64,000 nt of DNA from Bog-473 sp963840435 (GTDB lineage: Bacteria > Actinomycetota > Acidimicrobiia > Acidimicrobiales > RAAP-2), in NCBI GenBank assembly GCA_963840435.1, contig CAWIYY010000003.1, positions 1-64,000 on the forward strand, read 5' to 3'. The notes below the pieces were generated by a model. That model was not told the DNA's origin. It did no database searches and was given only the letters and a program-made list of their open reading frames with translations. Every line of letters begins with the position of its first letter. The first letter of the stretch is position 1. Both the position numbers and the translations under genes were made by a program. Below, in pieces: positions 1 through 8,035 of this stretch.

Positions 1-1194
1 GTTTTCGCTGCTCAGCGAGTTGATGTCGACGATGGGTGCGATTTCGTGCCCTGAGTCGTGCCCCGAAACTCCGAGCGAATGCTCCGTTGCGGTGTCCAAT
101 GCCCGCAAGAAAGCGTCTGCATTATCCGGGTACAGATGGCCGTAGCGATCCAATGTGAATGCGACTGACGTGTGTCCAGCGTGGACGGAAACGTCCTTCG
201 GATTGATTCCTGCCTTGATCCAAAGACTGATGGCGGTGTGTCGCTGGTCATGAATGCGGAACGACGGGTCGATTCCAGCCCGTTTCAGCGCTGGCTTCCA
301 GTAGCGATTCCGGAAGTTGCTCAACCGCATCGCATTGCCCTTCTCGTTCGGGAACACGTAATCGTCTGGTTGGTTACCAAACATCTCGGCATGTTGACTC
401 AGCGCCCTCGTCACAACCTGAGACAGAGGGACGCTGCGTCGCCCGGCATCTGACTTGGGTGGCTGATCGATGTGGAGTTCTCCGTTTGTCTCGACAACCG
501 TTTCAGCAATGGTCACTCGTCGTCCGACTAGATCGACGTTCCGCCACTTCAAGCCTAGAAGCTCTCCGGCACGAAGACCCGCATAACAGGCAAGGTAGAC
601 CAACGCTCGGAACCGGATGTCTATGGCACCAGCAAGGCGGGCTATCTCGATCTCCGTGACGATCTTCAACTGCTTCTTTGTGGGCTTCGGTCGCTTCACG
701 TGCCCGCACGGATTCAATGAGATGTTGCCAGTCTTAACTGCTCGATCGAGAATCTTGCTAAGAATCTGAAGTGCCTTGGAGGCCGTCTCACTGCTAAGTG
801 GACGTGAGTTGCGACCTCCGTATTCCTTCAATCCGACCACCCATCTGTCAATAGTCTCGAAGTCGAGGTCTGCAAGGGCAACCTTGCCAAGTGTCGGCAG
901 GAGATAGTTGCGCACGTAATCGAAATCTCGATTGCGAGTCGATGCCCGAAGCTCGGAGACCGCCGACGAGTTCTTCCATAGTTCGACGTACTCGCTAAGG
1001 AGGACCCTTCCAAGCTTTGGATCGATATGCTCACCATTCTCGATTTCAAGTCGTTTGCTGCGAAGCCATGTGGCGGCAGCTCTCTTGGTGGTAAAAGTTT
1101 TCGGGGCTATCAGTCGCTCGCCAGCGAATTGATACCTGGCTTGCCATCGGCCTGAGGCAAGTCGCCGAGAACTGCCCCAAGGCCTGTGGCTCAT
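1..1194 (-). CDS. Tyrosine integrase, C-terminus cut by window edge
   Basis: Site-specific tyrosine recombinase (phage/AICE integrase) that would insert and excise the island. I translated the open frame from the ATG at 1194 to the window edge: 398 residues with no stop, so the C-terminus lies left of position 1. An AP2/SAM-like core-binding region spans about residues 60-165. The catalytic domain follows with Arg208 (AGLRAGELLG), His315 and Arg318 (HDQRH), His341 (HAGH) and Tyr351 (DRYGHLYP), so all catalytic residues are present. The ATG overlaps the excisionase stop in an ATGA arrangement, implying translational coupling, and the gene ends a six-gene minus-strand operon. It is related to the integrase fragment at 20.5-21.3 kb, which suggests a shared tRNA target. 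Its att site should lie just left of the window. Confidence 0.93.
   Translation of the reverse strand, partial: MSHRPWGSSRRLASGRWQARYQFAGERLIAPKTFTTKRAAATWLRSKRLEIENGEHIDPKLGRVLLSEYVELWKNSSAVSELRASTRNRDFDYVRNYLLPTLGKVALADLDFETIDRWVVGLKEYGGRNSRPLSSETASKALQILSKILDRAVKTGNISLNPCGHVKRPKPTKKQLKIVTEIEIARLAGAIDIRFRALVYLACYAGLRAGELLGLKWRNVDLVGRRVTIAETVVETNGELHIDQPPKSDAGRRSVPLSQVVTRALSQHAEMFGNQPDDYVFPNEKGNAMRLSNFRNRYWKPALKRAGIDPSFRIHDQRHTAISLWIKAGINPKDVSVHAGHTSVAFTLDRYGHLYPDNADAFLRALDTATEHSLGVSGHDSGHEIAPIVDINSLSSEN
45..69. repeat. Candidate integrase arm site, left copy
   Basis: This is a tandem pair of a 13-mer close to CGTGCCCCGAAAC; the first unit is diverged and the second exact. It lies inside the 3' part of the integrase gene. 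A second tandem pair (20327-20351, both units exact) matches it at 22 of 25 positions and sits about 100 bp before the tRNA-like att copy. The placement near both ends of region A suggests arm-type integrase binding sites. Function is inferred; the repeat is seen. Confidence 0.5.
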
Positions 1195-1418
1195 TGCGTC
1201 GACAGCAAATCGGAAACAGCGGACACGCCTTCTCTGCACGCTTCGATGTACCGATCAAGGTCTCCGGGATCGAATCGAAGCAACCCTCCGAGCTTGATGG
1301 CTGGAAGCTGTCCATCCCTGCGTCGGTCCCTGACGAAGCGAACTGAGACATTGAGATATTCCGCTGTCTCCTCCACGTTAAGAAGTCGGCGATGTTCCGT
1401 TTGGGATTCTGTTGTCAT
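1191..1418 (-). CDS. Excisionase-type DNA-binding protein (MerR-like HTH)
   Basis: Small 75-residue protein with the helix-turn-helix of the excisionase family: LLNVEETAEYLNVSVRFVRDRR followed by a basic wing (KLGGLLRFDPGDLDRYI). In actinobacterial integrative elements such a protein sits directly before the integrase and directs excision. Here its TGA overlaps the integrase ATG, and its own start overlaps the end of the upstream SprT-like gene, so the three are probably translated as a coupled unit. Role assigned from family and position. Confidence 0.88.
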   Translation of the reverse strand: MTTESQTEHRRLLNVEETAEYLNVSVRFVRDRRRDGQLPAIKLGGLLRFDPGDLDRYIEACREGVSAVSDLLSTQ

Positions 1419-1798
1419 CGCCCGCCCTTAGGAAACGCGTACTTCTTGATTTCCGAAGAGCTGAACAGCGTTCCGTACTTTTGTGCGAGATGTCGATTGG
1501 GCCAGAGATCAGATCCACGGGAATCCTCTAGGCCGACAAACAAGACCGGACTCACTGCAGGTCCACCCAGCACGCTACCTATCCGGTTGCACTTGTCAGC
1601 AAAAGTTTGACCGTGTCCATAGTCACCGGCGCCGCCTCCTAGTTCGTCAACGTCCACGGCCAGGTGAGCCATCTCATGAATCAGAGTGTCGGCAATCAGC
1701 CTCCATCGGTAGTTCTCCGTGCCGAACCTGAATGAGGTCGAAGGCCCAAGTGCCTCGCTCCGTCTTGATGTGTCGCCTGACATTGTACTGCCGGGCAC
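1415..1798 (-). CDS. Small SprT-like zinc metalloprotease domain protein
   Basis: 127 residues from a GTG start at 1798; an ATG at 1783 is an alternative. It carries a zincin motif, HEMAH (residues 41-45), with a downstream GHGQTF whose His62 could be the third zinc ligand. This is the SprT-like/zincin arrangement HExxH...GHG..F. SprT-like proteases of bacteria and viruses are poorly characterised; the eukaryotic relative SPRTN cleaves DNA-protein crosslinks. Its stop overlaps the excisionase start by 4 bp, tying it to mobile-element genes. The peptide is shorter than typical SprT proteins and lacks an obvious C-terminal zinc ribbon. Activity is inferred from the motif only. Confidence 0.7.
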   Translation of the reverse strand: MPGSTMSGDTSRRSEALGPSTSFRFGTENYRWRLIADTLIHEMAHLAVDVDELGGGAGDYGHGQTFADKCNRIGSVLGGPAVSPVLFVGLEDSRGSDLWPNRHLAQKYGTLFSSSEIKKYAFPKGGR

Positions 1799-1816
1799 GA
1801 GGTAGCACGGCAGGGG

Positions 1817-2443
1817 CTACGAGGGAGGTGTGATTCCCTCGTTTGCGAGGAAACGTCTCCACGTCGCTACGCAATCCTCTGCAAGCTTCAGCGCATCACA
1901 CTCCACTTCCGGTTGCGGCGGAGCTTCGTAGGAAACGATGGCGAAGTTGCCTGGTGGGCCGATGCTTGTTCTCTTGACACGTGCGACCGGGTCAGTTGGG
2001 TTTCGTCGTTCTAGGTGCTTCAACGTATTCGCAAACGCCTGAGCTTTTGGCAAGTGGGGGTCGGCGTTCTTGTAAGTCCAGAAGTGGTTCTCGTCGAAGC
2101 TCGGTAAGTTGACCTTGTCCTTGCAGATGTAGTCACTGAGATGCCAGCACGTCACGAAAAACTGCTGTACTGCATCGGTGAGGTCGTCAACCCCGCCCGT
2201 GCCAGCATACGAAGTCCTGATCTCATCGAGATGGCGGAGCATTCGCTGCCACTGCTCCATCCACGAGCCAACCGGGTTGTACTCCATTGAAACGGTCAGC
2301 GTGCCGCTCATTGTCATCGAACTGGCGATGTGAGCAGTGAGTTCCACGGTGCGGCTGTGGCTGCCGCAGTGTGGGCAAGGTTGCCCGTCGTCTACCAACT
2401 CAAGGTCGGCTCCACAATCAGTACAGAACTGGTTGGCGCTCAT
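1817..2443 (-). CDS. Zinc-ribbon protein of unknown function
   Basis: 208-residue protein starting at ATG 2443. The N-terminus has two CxxC pairs (C7/C10 and C23/C26), a classic zinc ribbon. The remainder is acidic, Trp-rich and soluble, with no transmembrane segment and no family I recognise. It lies 18 bp upstream of the SprT-like gene and 70 bp downstream of the membrane/coiled-coil gene in the same operon, so it is likely co-expressed with excisionase and integrase. The zinc ribbon suggests nucleic-acid or protein binding, but nothing more specific can be said. Confidence 0.75.
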   Translation of the reverse strand: MSANQFCTDCGADLELVDDGQPCPHCGSHSRTVELTAHIASSMTMSGTLTVSMEYNPVGSWMEQWQRMLRHLDEIRTSYAGTGGVDDLTDAVQQFFVTCWHLSDYICKDKVNLPSFDENHFWTYKNADPHLPKAQAFANTLKHLERRNPTDPVARVKRTSIGPPGNFAIVSYEAPPQPEVECDALKLAEDCVATWRRFLANEGITPPS

Positions 2444-2513
2444 ACGAAGATCGTAGGTGGCTCGCCAGTGGATACCGACAAGCGTGGCCTATTTGGCCGC
2501 AACAGCTAGAGGG

Positions 2514-3410
2514 TCATTGTTGCCTTCTATTGGCTCTCGATCTGAGCGGCCAAGCGGACCAGATCAGGAATCCGATGAGCATGATCAAACCGGATAGGAA
2601 AAGACCCCAAACTGCCCATCTTGCGACAGGACTGTCCGTAACTCGGTTGCGAGCCAGCAGTGCAAGGGGGAAAGCGACGCTACCCAGAGCGAAGTAGCCA
2701 AGAATCCCAATGCTCATCATGATTCTTGGCAATCCATTTCCAAGGCGACTCATCTCCTCGTCAATCAGTGCGATCTCAGCAGTCAGTGCAGCCACCTGAC
2801 TGCGCACTTGCCTCTCATCACGAATCCGTTGATCCTGTCGGCGGTACTCGATTCCTGAACTTGGCAGAACTATGGGAGAACCGCTGAACAGAGGACCAAA
2901 ACCTGCTGGTCTCCTCTGCTCTCTAACGGCGTCGGCAACCGCAATCCAGACATGCTCTTGACCTTCCGGCACCTCAAGACCCAGTTCAGCAAAATCGTTT
3001 ACGGGACCCTTGGGCACCGCAGATTCAATGCTCGTGAAGGCGTCCCGAACCTGCCTTGCTCGGTTTGTGACTACTGAACGCATCTCGTCTTCGGTGGTTC
3101 CGACGTAGTTCGAATCCTGTGTCATTGCTTCGATATCAATCTGACCACGTTGCTCGATGATCTCTTCAAGATGGGCATTGTCAAACCAATCCACCGAAAC
3201 CCCTAGCCGTTCCGTGTAGATAAGGGACAGTTCCTCCTCTGCGAGTTGAAGCCTCCGGTCGAGTTGCCGGCGTCTGGAACGCAAGTCGTCCCTCTGTGAG
3301 AGCAGGCCGACCACTCGACTTATTAAGAATCCGCCCATGATCGCAACTAATGCACCTGCTGCTGCTGCGCTGGCAGCGTAGAGAGTTGAAGGATCACCGG
3401 TTGAGTTCAT
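2514..3410 (-). CDS. Membrane protein with long coiled-coil middle
   Basis: 298 residues. An N-terminal transmembrane helix (about residues 8-35, LYAASAAAAGALVAIMGGFL) is followed by a charged, probably coiled-coil stretch (about 38-70), a soluble domain, a second helical segment (about 195-225), and two C-terminal transmembrane helices (about 232-255 and 268-292). No catalytic motif is recognisable. The gap to the PIN-domain gene is only 30 bp, so the two look co-transcribed. The layout resembles sensor or effector membrane proteins of unknown function in accessory loci, but no family assignment is possible. Confidence 0.75.
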   Translation of the reverse strand: MNSTGDPSTLYAASAAAAGALVAIMGGFLISRVVGLLSQRDDLRSRRRQLDRRLQLAEEELSLIYTERLGVSVDWFDNAHLEEIIEQRGQIDIEAMTQDSNYVGTTEDEMRSVVTNRARQVRDAFTSIESAVPKGPVNDFAELGLEVPEGQEHVWIAVADAVREQRRPAGFGPLFSGSPIVLPSSGIEYRRQDQRIRDERQVRSQVAALTAEIALIDEEMSRLGNGLPRIMMSIGILGYFALGSVAFPLALLARNRVTDSPVARWAVWGLFLSGLIMLIGFLIWSAWPLRSRANRRQQ

Positions 3411-3440
3411 TTGGTGGCTTGGCGTCTACGTCGAGTCGGG

Positions 3441-4277
3441 TCACGCACCCGGCTCTTGGCCCAAGTCGTGGGACAACTTATTGACTTTCAAGCCCGCCGC
3501 CCTCGCTCTCGTCGCCTGGCCTGTGTCGTAGGTAATGACCGTCAAGTTGCCGGTGAACGGCTTACAAGCAAGGCAGCGGGCAACGATCTCGTCGTCATTG
3601 ATGGGCATCCGCTGGTGCCCTGGCGGATCAAACACGATCTGAAACGTCACCTCGCCCCGAGGTAGCATGTGTTCCCTCGGTCTAAGAATCCCGGGCCAGG
3701 GTGCATCGACGATCACCCTGTCGATCACGGCCAACGAGTAGCCCGCTCGCCAACGAGTCTTCGAAACCTTCTTAAGGCCGTCCAGTTCATCCACCACGAC
3801 TATGGGGATCAGCACCCTCACCGGACCAGGGTTGTCGGCGAGCACATGGAAATCGACGTGCTCGATCTTCTCACCGTGCTCGATGTAGAAGCTCGTGTCG
3901 AGGACTAGGCAAGTACCAGCCCCTTCGAAGAGTCTGCGTGTTAAGTCCAGCTCGTCCGCCAGGGAGTTGAAACGTTCTGAGTAGGCGTTGATCTCTGCGT
4001 TGATCATTGGAAGTACCTGGCCTCCCGGCGCCATCGTGGAGATGTCCCGATGGCGGGGACCGTCGAAGAAGGCGGCGGCATCCCGGGTGCTCAGAATCGT
4101 TCTGAGTCGTCCCTCCGTGGTGGTGGCCCACTGCACGTATGCACGCTGATTGGCTGATACCTGGCTCGACCCCACGGGCTGTGCCTCGCTGTAGCAGTTC
4201 GTTGCCAGTTCTCGGAGAAGGGCGATGGCCTGATCGAGATTCGCACTCGGGCGCAGCTCTATCGACGGGAGGGTCAC
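3441..4277 (-). CDS. PIN-domain protein, probable endoribonuclease
   Basis: 278 residues. The C-terminal half is a PIN domain: LVLDTSFYIEH with Asp127, VVDELDGLKK with Glu164, INDDEIVARC with Asp228/229 and ITYDTGQA with Asp251, giving the usual acidic metal-binding set. It resembles the large PIN_4/PhoH-associated type more than VapC toxins. The helical N-terminus (1-120) is unassigned. No antitoxin-sized gene precedes it. It is the first gene of the minus-strand operon that ends in the integrase. RNase activity is inferred from the residues. Confidence 0.82.
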   Translation of the reverse strand: MTLPSIELRPSANLDQAIALLRELATNCYSEAQPVGSSQVSANQRAYVQWATTTEGRLRTILSTRDAAAFFDGPRHRDISTMAPGGQVLPMINAEINAYSERFNSLADELDLTRRLFEGAGTCLVLDTSFYIEHGEKIEHVDFHVLADNPGPVRVLIPIVVVDELDGLKKVSKTRWRAGYSLAVIDRVIVDAPWPGILRPREHMLPRGEVTFQIVFDPPGHQRMPINDDEIVARCLACKPFTGNLTVITYDTGQATRARAAGLKVNKLSHDLGQEPGA

Positions 4278-4362
4278 TGGCTCAGCTTACGAAGGGGCGA
4301 TCACACTGCTCACCGCCCGGCTTGGGGATGCCCGTCACGGGCCGGGGGCTACCCTTCCGATC

Positions 4363-4596
4363 GTGGGCGGCTTCCCCAAACCGGGCGACCCGTGCCCTGG
4401 TTTCGTGGCCGAGTCCGGTCGGTGTTGGCAGATGGTCTACTCACAACAGCTACAAGCCACGCACTGCGGCGAGAAGCCGACGTACACCGGGCGATGGTTC
4501 AGTCCGAAAGGTGACCGATGGTGGCGGGTGTGGGCCTGTCCAGACCACCTCGAAGGGTTGACCGGAGTTCGCCAGTTCGGCATGTCAAGTGGTTAG
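4363..4596 (+). CDS. Small Cys/His-rich protein (paralog at 39.6 kb)
   Basis: 77 residues from a GTG start. Conserved-looking ligands are Cys21, the His34-Cys35 pair, Cys59 and His62 (THC...WWRVWACPDH), which could form one zinc site. I recognise no named family, but the minus-strand reading frame at 39564-39812 encodes a clear paralog with the same Cys/His spacing (C20, H33-C34, C59, H62) and a shared WWRVW core. That similarity supports both being real genes. The 3' end overlaps the stop of the convergent DinB-like gene by a few bases. Confidence 0.65.
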   Translation: MGGFPKPGDPCPGFVAESGRCWQMVYSQQLQATHCGEKPTYTGRWFSPKGDRWWRVWACPDHLEGLTGVRQFGMSSG

Positions 4597-5108
4597 CTGG
4601 ACACGGGTCCAAGAATCCGGGTTAGGTCCCAGCAGTGATGGTACGCATCGTGCGTGTTCGAGGTAACCACGTCGAAGAGTTCCATTGCACCCCGTTCTGA
4701 GTGAAGTATGACGACCCCAGCTTGCTCTGCTTCTTTGACAGCACTGAGCCAGCCTTCAACTGCTAGACGAAGCGACCACTTAGCACCCGGCAGGGCCACT
4801 TCGTTGTAGTGCCTGGACTCGGCGAGCAGATCGGGGTTGTAGGGAACAACGTGTGGGTCAGCCCCTCGTGCCACGGCAATGAGTCGCTCGGCCCATATCC
4901 GAGTGTTATCGGTCATGTGTGCGATGTAACCGGACACGTTCCACCCGAGGTCCGGGAGTCGCTCTGTTCCTGCTGCGTCTGCCGTTAGGTCGTCAATCGA
5001 GTCAGGTAGGTCGCCCATCATCGAGATCAGGGCTGGAAGTTGAGTTGCCCACGTGAAGCCACATTCACGACAGGGGTCGCCATAGAGAGTTGCACCCCAC
5101 TTATCCAC
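4593..5108 (-). CDS. DinB-superfamily protein with N-terminal CxxC
   Basis: 171 residues. The helical body matches the DinB/MDMPI fold: a first His in GYIAHMTDN and a later H-D-A-Y-H-H in the last helix are the expected metal-binding positions. The N-terminus carries CRECGF, a short Cys motif. Actinobacterial relatives are often mycothiol-dependent enzymes or are uncharacterised. It is convergent with the small Cys/His gene and divergent from the epimerase at 5269. The substrate cannot be predicted. Confidence 0.75.
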   Translation of the reverse strand: MDKWGATLYGDPCRECGFTWATQLPALISMMGDLPDSIDDLTADAAGTERLPDLGWNVSGYIAHMTDNTRIWAERLIAVARGADPHVVPYNPDLLAESRHYNEVALPGAKWSLRLAVEGWLSAVKEAEQAGVVILHSERGAMELFDVVTSNTHDAYHHCWDLTRILGPVSS

Positions 5109-5268
5109 CCAACGATCATTTCACTTGAGGGATTCGGACGCCGTAGCCGGGATCTTCTAACGCCAATGGGGCACCCATCGGCGCTGAGAGCAGCCTCCCG
5201 GGCACGCCTCGGCTCCCGAACTGCGTCAAGCCTGGCGTCGTCATTCGTACCGGTTATCTTCCAAGACC

Positions 5269-6150
5269 ATGGCCGATCAGTGCTGCCCAGGCGACCCCAG
5301 CGGCCCAAGCAGCCCTCGTAGAGAATCGACGGTCCTCATTACCGGAAGCTCGGGCGCTCTCGGCAGCGCAATCGCAGCAGCGGCCATGGCACACGGTTGG
5401 ACTATTCGAGGCGTAGACCGGGAGCCTGGGCGATGGACGACATTGGTTGGCAATCTTCGTGAGCGAAATGTTCGGCGGGCAGCGGTCGCTGGTGCGGACG
5501 CCGTGGTGCATGTGGCCGCACTTCATGCCCCCCACGTCAACCACGTCCCTGACGCAGAGTTCCGAGAGACCAACGTTTCGGTCACGGATGCTCTGCTCAC
5601 CGAGTCGGCGAAGGCGACGTGTCGGTTTGTCTACACAAGCAGCACGTCGGTCTATGGCCACTCTCTCGTTCCAACCGACCGATCGGTCTGGGTCAATGAA
5701 GAACTGAATCCGTGTCCACGTGACATCTATGACGAGACCAAGCTGGCGGCTGAATCCCTCGTCGCAGCATCTCCGAGTCCGGCCGTCGTACTACGGGTCG
5801 CTCGCTGTTTTCCTGAACCGTTGCGACTGCTGGCGCTGTATCGGCTGTATCGGGGCGTCGGGGTCTCCGATGTCGCCGCCGCACATGTAATCGCCTTGGA
5901 GAAGGCAAACGTGAGAGGCACATTCAACATCGCAGGGCCGGTCCTCTTCGATGAAGGGGACGTGAGTGAGCTTTATCAGTCGGCGGCTACTGCGATACGA
6001 CGAAAGGCCCCTGCCGTGGCTGGTGCGTTTGACAGGCTGGGTTGGCCGCTACCTGATCAGATCGACCGGGTATACGACTCCCGAGCTGCCAGCCGCTGTC
6101 TCGGATACGAGCCACAAGAGGGCGTCCTTGCCCTCTTGTCCACCACCTAA
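5269..6150 (+). CDS. NAD-dependent epimerase/dehydratase family protein
   Basis: 293-residue extended short-chain dehydrogenase. The nucleotide-binding GSSGALG lies at residues 26-32, and the catalytic YDETK has Tyr153 and Lys157. VYTSSTSVYG supplies the upstream Ser/Thr. Members of this family act on nucleotide sugars or related carbonyl substrates. The C-terminal substrate domain is short but present. It is monocistronic, divergent from the DinB-like gene, and followed convergently by the membrane-anchored protein ending at 6179. The start at ATG 5269 adds about 20 residues before the first beta strand; GTG 5329 is a possible shorter start. Confidence 0.85.
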   Translation: MADQCCPGDPSGPSSPRRESTVLITGSSGALGSAIAAAAMAHGWTIRGVDREPGRWTTLVGNLRERNVRRAAVAGADAVVHVAALHAPHVNHVPDAEFRETNVSVTDALLTESAKATCRFVYTSSTSVYGHSLVPTDRSVWVNEELNPCPRDIYDETKLAAESLVAASPSPAVVLRVARCFPEPLRLLALYRLYRGVGVSDVAAAHVIALEKANVRGTFNIAGPVLFDEGDVSELYQSAATAIRRKAPAVAGAFDRLGWPLPDQIDRVYDSRAASRCLGYEPQEGVLALLSTT

Positions 6151-6178
6151 CCTTCGGCTCCCGGATCCCTAGAGCCTC

Positions 6179-6808
6179 TTACGCCCAGCCAGGCTCTAAC
6201 TGCACGTCTTCGTGAGTTAGGACGACATTCCCGTGACCGAAATCGATCCGGAACCAGACGCTGGCTGGCGGTGGTGGCGACTTGACGAACGACGTATAAG
6301 GCGGGACATGCATCCGAGTCGTCATGTGCGCTGGCTGCAAGAAGCCTGCATAGATGAAGATGGTAGGTCTGCCGGTTGGGAAGGCCCCGCTCCACGTCGG
6401 GTCATTGAGGCTAAGAGCTAGCCCGTCAATCGTTGCGGTGACGACTGCGGGTCGCCGGAGCCGAACAATGAGGCCGACTCGATCACAGGCAACCGGGTTC
6501 GGCAAGCCGCAAGAGATTCCCATGTACGGACTCTCACGAAACACCGACCGTGGGGCCTCGATCTTGCCCGGACCAAGTAACCGTGGGACTCTCGAACTTT
6601 GGGTTGGCGTTCCGCCGCCGCCCCCTCCCGAAGCGCTAAGGCCCAGAACAATCGCCAAGGCCGCAACCGACATCACTGCTGCTGTCCCCGCTATCCACAT
6701 CCACCGTCGCCGCCTGTGCCGACGAGCCTCTGGGATGAGACTCTTGGGTGCGGAACGTTCGTGGGTCTTTCGGCTGGACTCAGAGTTGCGCATGAGGACC
6801 TGCGTCAT
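6179..6808 (-). CDS. Single-pass membrane protein of unknown function
   Basis: 209 residues. A basic cytoplasmic N-terminus (about 1-36, ending RRHRRRRWMW) precedes one transmembrane helix (about 38-60) and a Gly-rich linker, so the rest should face outside. No domain is recognised. Its start overlaps the end of the upstream GntR gene by 4 bp, so regulator and membrane protein form one transcription unit. GntR-membrane protein pairs of this type often sense envelope stress or antibiotics; that is only an analogy here. Confidence 0.75.
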   Translation of the reverse strand: MTQVLMRNSESSRKTHERSAPKSLIPEARRHRRRRWMWIAGTAAVMSVAALAIVLGLSASGGGGGGTPTQSSRVPRLLGPGKIEAPRSVFRESPYMGISCGLPNPVACDRVGLIVRLRRPAVVTATIDGLALSLNDPTWSGAFPTGRPTIFIYAGFLQPAHMTTRMHVPPYTSFVKSPPPPASVWFRIDFGHGNVVLTHEDVQLEPGWA

Positions 6809-7155
6809 CTGACCCCTTGGATGATCTCGATTAGTTCGTCTCGACGGTAACCCTGGCTTCGGGCGAGACGAACCAGCTCCCGAGCCTTAGCAATGACGAC
6901 GGACCTTTCCGGAGCGTCTCCGACCACCGTGATGCCCCGACCCCTGCGGAACTCCAAGAGGCCCTCTTCACGAAGTTGACGAAGTGCACGGAGAACCGTG
7001 TTGGAGTTGACTCCTAAGACGGCGGCCAAGTCCCTGGCCGGAGGCAAGCGTTCACCCGGTCCAGCTTCCCCATCGGCGATGGCTCGGCGGATTTCCGCTG
7101 CCACCTGCTCGTGGAACGGAGTCAGTTCATCGAAGTCGATCTGGACCTGATCCAT
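6805..7155 (-). CDS. GntR-family regulator (short, YtrA-like)
   Basis: Starting at ATG 7155 it gives 116 residues, the normal size for the short YtrA-type GntR regulators; the longer frame upstream has no family resemblance. The winged HTH is clear: FHEQVAAEIRRAIADG, PPARDLAAVLGVNSNTVLRALRQLREEGLLEF, RRGRGITVV. The C-terminus is a short helical dimerisation tail. It is translationally coupled to the membrane-protein gene at 6179 and divergent from the GNAT gene at 7235. The inverted repeat at 7183-7202 is a plausible operator for both directions. Confidence 0.88.
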   Translation of the reverse strand: MDQVQIDFDELTPFHEQVAAEIRRAIADGEAGPGERLPPARDLAAVLGVNSNTVLRALRQLREEGLLEFRRGRGITVVGDAPERSVVIAKARELVRLARSQGYRRDELIEIIQGVR

Positions 7156-7182
7156 GGTGATACCTACGCTATCATCATGGTG

Positions 7183-7202
7183 ACCACCACGAAAACGGTG
7201 GT
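7183..7202. promoter_or_regulatory. Inverted repeat between gntR and GNAT genes
   Basis: Arms ACCACC and GGTGGT are separated by 8 bases in the short divergent intergenic region, 28 bp upstream of the GntR start. The position suits a GntR autoregulatory operator. No binding data; the sequence symmetry is the only direct evidence. Confidence 0.45.
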
Positions 7203-7234
7203 AGCCGGTCGCTCTGCCCTGCCACGATGAACCC

Positions 7235-7759
7235 GTGCCCGATAGCCGGTTCACCATCCGTCCGGCTCGCCCCGAGGACGCCCCACGTCTCCAACACATC
7301 GAGTTGGCCACCCAAGGCCAGTTCGCCGCCATCGGTTATGACCAGGTTGCTGCCAGCCCCCCGGACTCCATCGAGTTGCTGGTCGAGTATGCACGTTCAG
7401 AACGCTCCTGGGTAGCTGTGGTTGACGACGAGGTAGTGGGCTACATACTCGTAGGTGTCCTTGACAACGCCGCCCACATCTTCCACGTCTGCGTCCATCC
7501 CGGCCACCAGGGACACGGGGTCGGGAAAGGACTTATCGAGCAGGTCAAGAGCTGGGCGCTTTCGACGGGACGACCGGCAATAACCCTGGCGACCTTCTAT
7601 GAGGTGCCATGGAACGGGCCGCTCTACGAGCACCTCGGCTTCCGAGTGCTGGATGAGTCGGAACTGGGACCCGAGATGCTGGCCAGAGGGGAGCACGACG
7701 TGGCCGGAGGATTATCGCCTAGGGGGCAGGTGGCCATGCGGCTCGACCTCGACATCTGA
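7235..7759 (+). CDS. GNAT-family N-acetyltransferase
   Basis: 174 residues from a GTG start. It has the GNAT fold signatures: an N-terminal RPARPEDAPRL segment, beta4 WVAVVDDEVVGYILV, and the acetyl-CoA pyrophosphate loop in VHPGHQGHGVGKGLIEQV (Q-x-x-G-x-G). FYEVPWNGPLYEHLGFRVL is the usual C-terminal strand-turn. The substrate is unknown; it could acetylate a small amine or a protein N-terminus. It is transcribed away from the GntR gene and may share its operator. Confidence 0.9.
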   Translation: MPDSRFTIRPARPEDAPRLQHIELATQGQFAAIGYDQVAASPPDSIELLVEYARSERSWVAVVDDEVVGYILVGVLDNAAHIFHVCVHPGHQGHGVGKGLIEQVKSWALSTGRPAITLATFYEVPWNGPLYEHLGFRVLDESELGPEMLARGEHDVAGGLSPRGQVAMRLDLDI

Positions 7760-7880
7760 CCCAGGTCGGTCGGACTGCGAGTCATACGAACACTCGACTT
7801 AGCCGACAGTCCGCAACTGCCGGTTACCGAGCGGGGACACCCGTTCCCCGCCTAGCCCGGAAGTGCCGCTTATGGGCAGC

Positions 7881-8024
7881 GGTCACAACGTTTGACGTCT
7901 GCCGAAAACGGTCGGTTGTGACCCACACCTGCCGGCATCGTGGCGTCGTGCCTGGCGTGGTGTGTCACAATCCCTGCGCAATATCTACGTGTCATATTGA
8001 CCACCGGGAGGGTTTCTGACACAC
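7881..8024. repeat. Inverted repeats upstream of resolvase (candidate res/cross-over region)
   Basis: The 276-bp gap before the resolvase holds no gene but has two nested symmetries. GGTCACAAC (7881-7889) pairs perfectly with GTTGTGACC (7915-7923), and GTGTGTCA (7960-7967) pairs with TGACACAC (8017-8024). TGTCACAAT/TGTCATATT-like motifs recur between them. Serine resolvases commonly bind clustered inverted repeats directly upstream of their own gene, so this is a candidate res region that would also autoregulate the gene. Confidence 0.5.
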
Positions 8025-8035
8025 TTGGATCCGCA

